A DNA stretch of 64,000 nucleotides. It comes from Epilithonimonas hungarica (GTDB lineage Bacteria > Bacteroidota > Bacteroidia > Flavobacteriales > Weeksellaceae). The position numbers were made by a program, and so were the translations under genes. Below, one piece after another: positions 61,044-64,000 of the stretch. The stretch covers positions 496,001 to 560,000 of the forward strand of contig NZ_FNBH01000002.1 in assembly GCF_900102265.1 (NCBI RefSeq), read 5' to 3'. The notes beneath the pieces were generated by a model. It had not been told where the DNA came from and searched no databases. It was given only the letters and a program-made list of their open reading frames with translations. Every line of letters begins with the position of its first letter. Position 1 is the first letter of the stretch.

Positions 61044-62258
61044 GTGAAACTTTTCAACTCTTATATCAACACTTTCAAAGGACTTTCCAGAGAAGCCTGG
61101 ATGCTGTCCATTGTAATGCTCATCAACCGTTCCGGTTCGATGGTTTTGCCGTTTTTGGGAGTTTATATGACAGACCATTTAAAATTTTCTCTAGAAAATG
61201 CAGGAATAGTTTTAAGTTTTTATGGCATCGGTTCTGTGCTCGGTTCCTGGTTGGGTGGTTATTTGACAGATAAATTCGGGGAATATTATATTCAGACCTG
61301 GAGTTTGTTTCTCAGCGCACCGATATTTTTAATCATTCCGTTTTTTCCAAGCGTGGAAATGATGGCTGTTCTGATATTTCTTCAAAGTACAATAAGCGAT
61401 ACCTTTCGTCCTGCGAATTCTGTGGCAATCACCAAATATGCAAGACCCGAAAACCTAACGAAGGCTTTTTCCCTCAACAGAATGGCAATCAATCTCGGTT
61501 TTTCAATTGGTCCGGCTTTGGGTGGAATCTTATCAGGGATTTCTTACGATTTTCTGTTTATCGTTAATTTCATCGGCGCAGTCCTTGCCGGAGTTATCTA
61601 CGTGATATTTTTCCGGAAAAGAAATAAGATCTTCCGGGAGAAAAAGAAATCAGAAACGTTTGAAGTAATCAAAAAAACAGGAAAATCACCTTACAAAGAC
61701 TATCCGTTTTTATTGTACAGTTTCTTGTGTACTGTTTTCGCGATTTGTTTTTTCCAGTTTTTCAATACGATCCCGTTGTTTTATAAAGAAGTTGGAAAGC
61801 TAAGTCAAAGTACGATTGGATTTATTTTAGGTTATAGCGGATTTATCATTGTATTGTTGGAAATGCCTTTGGTAAGTATTGCTGAAAGAACGTTGAAGAT
61901 TCCTCAAATTTTATTTCTGGGAGCGGTATTAGCCGGATTATCCTATTTGATGTTGGTACTTGGAAGCAACATTCTTTGGTTGATCATTTCGATGACGGTG
62001 CTTTGTATCGCAGAAATCTGGGCTCTTCCATTTATGTCAACAGTGACAGCACTTCGTTCGGAACGTGGTAACAAGGGCGCTTATATGGGTGTGAACGGAA
62101 TTGCATTTTCTTTTTCGTTTATCATCACACCGTTTCTGGGAACTTATGTAGTGAGTCAATTTGGGTTCGATAGTTTGTGGTATGGTTCTTTTGCTATTCT
62201 GGCAATATCGGCCGTTCTTCTTTATATCGTTGTGAAGAAGATGATTCCGAACAGATAA
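61044..62258 (+). CDS. MFS transporter, drug-efflux-like
   Basis: 404 residues if started at GTG 61044, which is well placed behind the -7 element; the next in-frame ATG (61101) would cut into the first membrane helix. About 12 helices. Motif-A-like GGYLTDKFGEYY and a late repeat (ERTLKIPQILFLG) fit the multidrug/MdtH-like group. Substrate unknown. It is a single gene. Confidence 0.88.
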   Translation: MKLFNSYINTFKGLSREAWMLSIVMLINRSGSMVLPFLGVYMTDHLKFSLENAGIVLSFYGIGSVLGSWLGGYLTDKFGEYYIQTWSLFLSAPIFLIIPFFPSVEMMAVLIFLQSTISDTFRPANSVAITKYARPENLTKAFSLNRMAINLGFSIGPALGGILSGISYDFLFIVNFIGAVLAGVIYVIFFRKRNKIFREKKKSETFEVIKKTGKSPYKDYPFLLYSFLCTVFAICFFQFFNTIPLFYKEVGKLSQSTIGFILGYSGFIIVLLEMPLVSIAERTLKIPQILFLGAVLAGLSYLMLVLGSNILWLIISMTVLCIAEIWALPFMSTVTALRSERGNKGAYMGVNGIAFSFSFIITPFLGTYVVSQFGFDSLWYGSFAILAISAVLLYIVVKKMIPNR

Positions 62259-62513
62259 TTTTTCTAATTCTGATTTCGCAATTCTATTAGATCTAAAAAC
62301 AAGTTATTTAATCGCAAAGATTTTTCGAAGAGCAAGTTGCCAAAGTATCAACAAATTGAAGTTTTGATGAAGTTCATGATTTATAAATCGCTTTTTAAAT
62401 CAACCTGTCGATTCTTCGTCTTCTTTAAAAAACCTTATTTCTTCAACAAAATCTTTCCGTTTACAGCTAGAACTAAATCAATAATTAATTTCCTCACAAA
62501 CCAATAAAAAAAC
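62259..62513. other. Intergenic region
   Basis: About 255 bp upstream of the symporter promoter. AT-rich, one short ATCGCAAAGATTTTT-like run, no gene, hairpin or RNA recognised. Confidence 0.4.
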
Positions 62514-62521
62514 TATTTTTG
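62514..62521 (+). promoter_or_regulatory. -7 element of the symporter gene
   Basis: TATTTTTG, 19 nt before the ATG at 62541. A six-bp inverted repeat (62521-62526, 62534-62539) lies in the leader. Confidence 0.5.
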
Positions 62522-62540
62522 TTCAACTCAAATTTGAACA

Positions 62541-64000
62541 ATGAATCCGGGAACTGTTTTATTATTATTCGTTTTTGCCTATTTTATAGGGCTTTTGGTC
62601 ATCTCTTATTTTACAAGCCGTAACTCGGACAACCAGTCTTTTTTCATTGGAAACAAGAAAAGCAAATGGTGGCTGGTGGCGTTTGGGATGATCGGGACGT
62701 CGCTTTCGGGTGTGACGTTTATCTCGGTTCCGGGGACAGTTGGGAAGATGACGGCGGGCGATTATGCGTTTGGCGGTTTCGAATATTATATGATGGTGAT
62801 TGGGTTTTTCATCGGTTATTTTATTGTGGCCGGGGTTCTGCTTCCGCTTTATTACCGGATGAATCTGACTTCGATTTATACTTATCTGGGTCGAAGATTC
62901 AATGTGGAGGCGCATAAAATTGGGTCTTTATTTTTCATTATTTCGAGAGCGATTGGGGCGACGGCGAGGTTGTACTTAGTCGTGAATATTCTTCAGATTT
63001 TTCTGCTTGAGAATCTTGGTGTTCCTTTTTGGGTAACGGCTTTCGTGTTGCTTTTGATGATTTTGCTTTACACTTTTGAAGGTGGCGTGAAAACGATTGT
63101 GATTACGGATACGTTGCAGACGTCGTTTATGATTTTGAGTTTGATTGCGTGCATCGTTTATATTTTATCAAATCTGAATTTGTCTTTCGGCGAAGCTTAC
63201 TCGATTTTGGAGCAGAAACAGTACACACATTTCATCAATACTGACATCAATTCCAAGACTTTTTTTCTGAAAACCATTCTGGGCGGGATGTTCATCACGA
63301 TTGCGATGACTGGTCTTGACCAAGAAATGATGCAGAAAAACATCTCGGTGGACAACCTGAAAAACTCGAAAAAGAATATGCTGACGTTTGCCGGAACTTT
63401 GCTTTTTGTGAATTTGGCGTTCTTATTTTTGGGTGGATTACTTTATCTTTTTGCGATACAAAATGGTGCAGATTATTCCCAAGTCACAAATATGGTTGAC
63501 GGAAAAGAAGTCATTACTAATACTTTCGGCTTCAAAGATGCGGCGGGTAATGTGACCAATATTATGGGCGACGACCTTTTCCCGGCGTTATCCCTCAATT
63601 ATTTTCCGATGGCAATTTCTGTGATTTTTATCATCGGTTTGATTTCCGCTCTGTTCCCTTCTGCTGATGGTGCTTTAACGGCGGTGACGAGTTCTTACTG
63701 CGTGGATTTGCTGAATCTGAACGAAGACCAGCAAAAAACCGAGAAACAAAAGAAACGCTTGAGAATGAAAGTTCATTTGACTTTCACCGTGATTTTCTTT
63801 GCATTGATAATGGTTTTCAAAGCGATCAATGACAAATCGATTGTTTATCTGATAATGGAAGTTGCGGGTTATACTTATGGCCCATTGTTGGGATTATTTG
63901 CTTTCGGAATCTTGACCAAATATCAAATCACAAAGAAATATTCGATTTTGGCCGTGACGATTTTGGCGCCGATTGTAACTTACATCATTAATTATCTGGT
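62541..64000 (+). CDS. Sodium:solute symporter, 3' end outside the window
   Basis: Starts MNPGTVLLLFVFAYFIGLLV and continues open to the end, about 486 codons. Motifs of the SSS family include GTSLSGVTFISVPG, the SRAIGATARLYL segment, and SALFPSADGALTAVTSSYCVDLLN in the position of the family signature. Ten or so helices are visible. It imports a small organic solute with sodium; substrate unknown. Higher GC than its surroundings at about 62680-62930. Confidence 0.9.
   Translation, partial: MNPGTVLLLFVFAYFIGLLVISYFTSRNSDNQSFFIGNKKSKWWLVAFGMIGTSLSGVTFISVPGTVGKMTAGDYAFGGFEYYMMVIGFFIGYFIVAGVLLPLYYRMNLTSIYTYLGRRFNVEAHKIGSLFFIISRAIGATARLYLVVNILQIFLLENLGVPFWVTAFVLLLMILLYTFEGGVKTIVITDTLQTSFMILSLIACIVYILSNLNLSFGEAYSILEQKQYTHFINTDINSKTFFLKTILGGMFITIAMTGLDQEMMQKNISVDNLKNSKKNMLTFAGTLLFVNLAFLFLGGLLYLFAIQNGADYSQVTNMVDGKEVITNTFGFKDAAGNVTNIMGDDLFPALSLNYFPMAISVIFIIGLISALFPSADGALTAVTSSYCVDLLNLNEDQQKTEKQKKRLRMKVHLTFTVIFFALIMVFKAINDKSIVYLIMEVAGYTYGPLLGLFAFGILTKYQITKKYSILAVTILAPIVTYIINYL

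Noticed and set aside
1-64000. CRISPR array or defence island
   Set aside because: No spaced direct-repeat array and no recognisable defence genes were seen.

Overview
The window looks like a chromosomal segment of a flavobacterium of the Weeksellaceae (Chryseobacterium/Epilithonimonas type). The signs are AT-rich DNA, TAnnTTTG (-7) promoter elements with little Shine-Dalgarno sequence, a complete gldK-gldL-gldM-gldN block for type IX secretion and gliding, T9SS sorting domains, DUF4270, DUF6341/DUF6427-type and DUF6496 genes, and an AAT-type CysD/CysN with an Fe-S CysH. No phage, IS element or CRISPR array was seen. The species assignment is inference.

Layout. 1-3154: end of a secreted NHL-repeat protein, then a divergent TPR histidine kinase and NarL-type regulator pair with a large palindrome between them. 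3448-5625: rplK-rplA-rplJ-rplL (minus strand) with its own promoter and terminator; rpoB/rpoC do not follow. 5841-11982: a trehalose cassette (MFS transporter, GH37 trehalase, TonB-dependent receptor, divergent AraC regulator) inserted between nusG and rplK, which are adjacent in most bacteria. 12033-16426: rpsU, xer recombinase, hpf, tRNA-Thr/Tyr/Gly/Thr, tuf, tRNA-Trp, secE, nusG, close to the E. coli tufB-region order. 16427-31706: mostly single housekeeping and envelope genes (pdhB, LtaS-like enzyme, pssA, exonuclease, universal stress protein, DUF3109, a 22-residue-repeat secreted protein, GH25 lysozyme, ABC-F ATPase) plus two copies of a structured intergenic repeat.

31858-36123: sulfate assimilation operon cysH-cysD-cysN followed by an unusual fusion of a CysG/Met8-like NAD-binding domain to a TauE/SafE sulfite exporter. 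36203-46701: an FAD oxidoreductase, the gldKLMN operon, then a GT5-like protein, DUF4270 lipoprotein and glmS operon. 46993-54487: panC, a tRNA-Lys/Leu/Lys cluster, aroK, an S4 protein, an FKBP-like lipoprotein, mtaB, three small genes and a DegP/HtrA protease. 54582-60933: a LytTR regulator convergent with a TPR histidine kinase, beside a three-gene block for secreted proteins (small T9SS-sorted protein, 849-residue repeat protein resembling tail fibres, small basic protein). 61044-64000: an MFS transporter and a truncated sodium:solute symporter.

How the parts fit. Translation genes occupy the first quarter; the trehalose insertion is insulated by terminators and separate promoters, so the two halves of the ribosomal/translation cluster are independent units. 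The T9SS core could export the sorted proteins seen here. No complete new defence or mobile system was found. The best leads are the split ribosomal cluster, the siroheme-domain/sulfite-exporter fusion, the 22-bp perfect palindrome upstream of the first kinase, the AraC direct repeats, the LEA-like 22-mer protein, and the intergenic repeat family.
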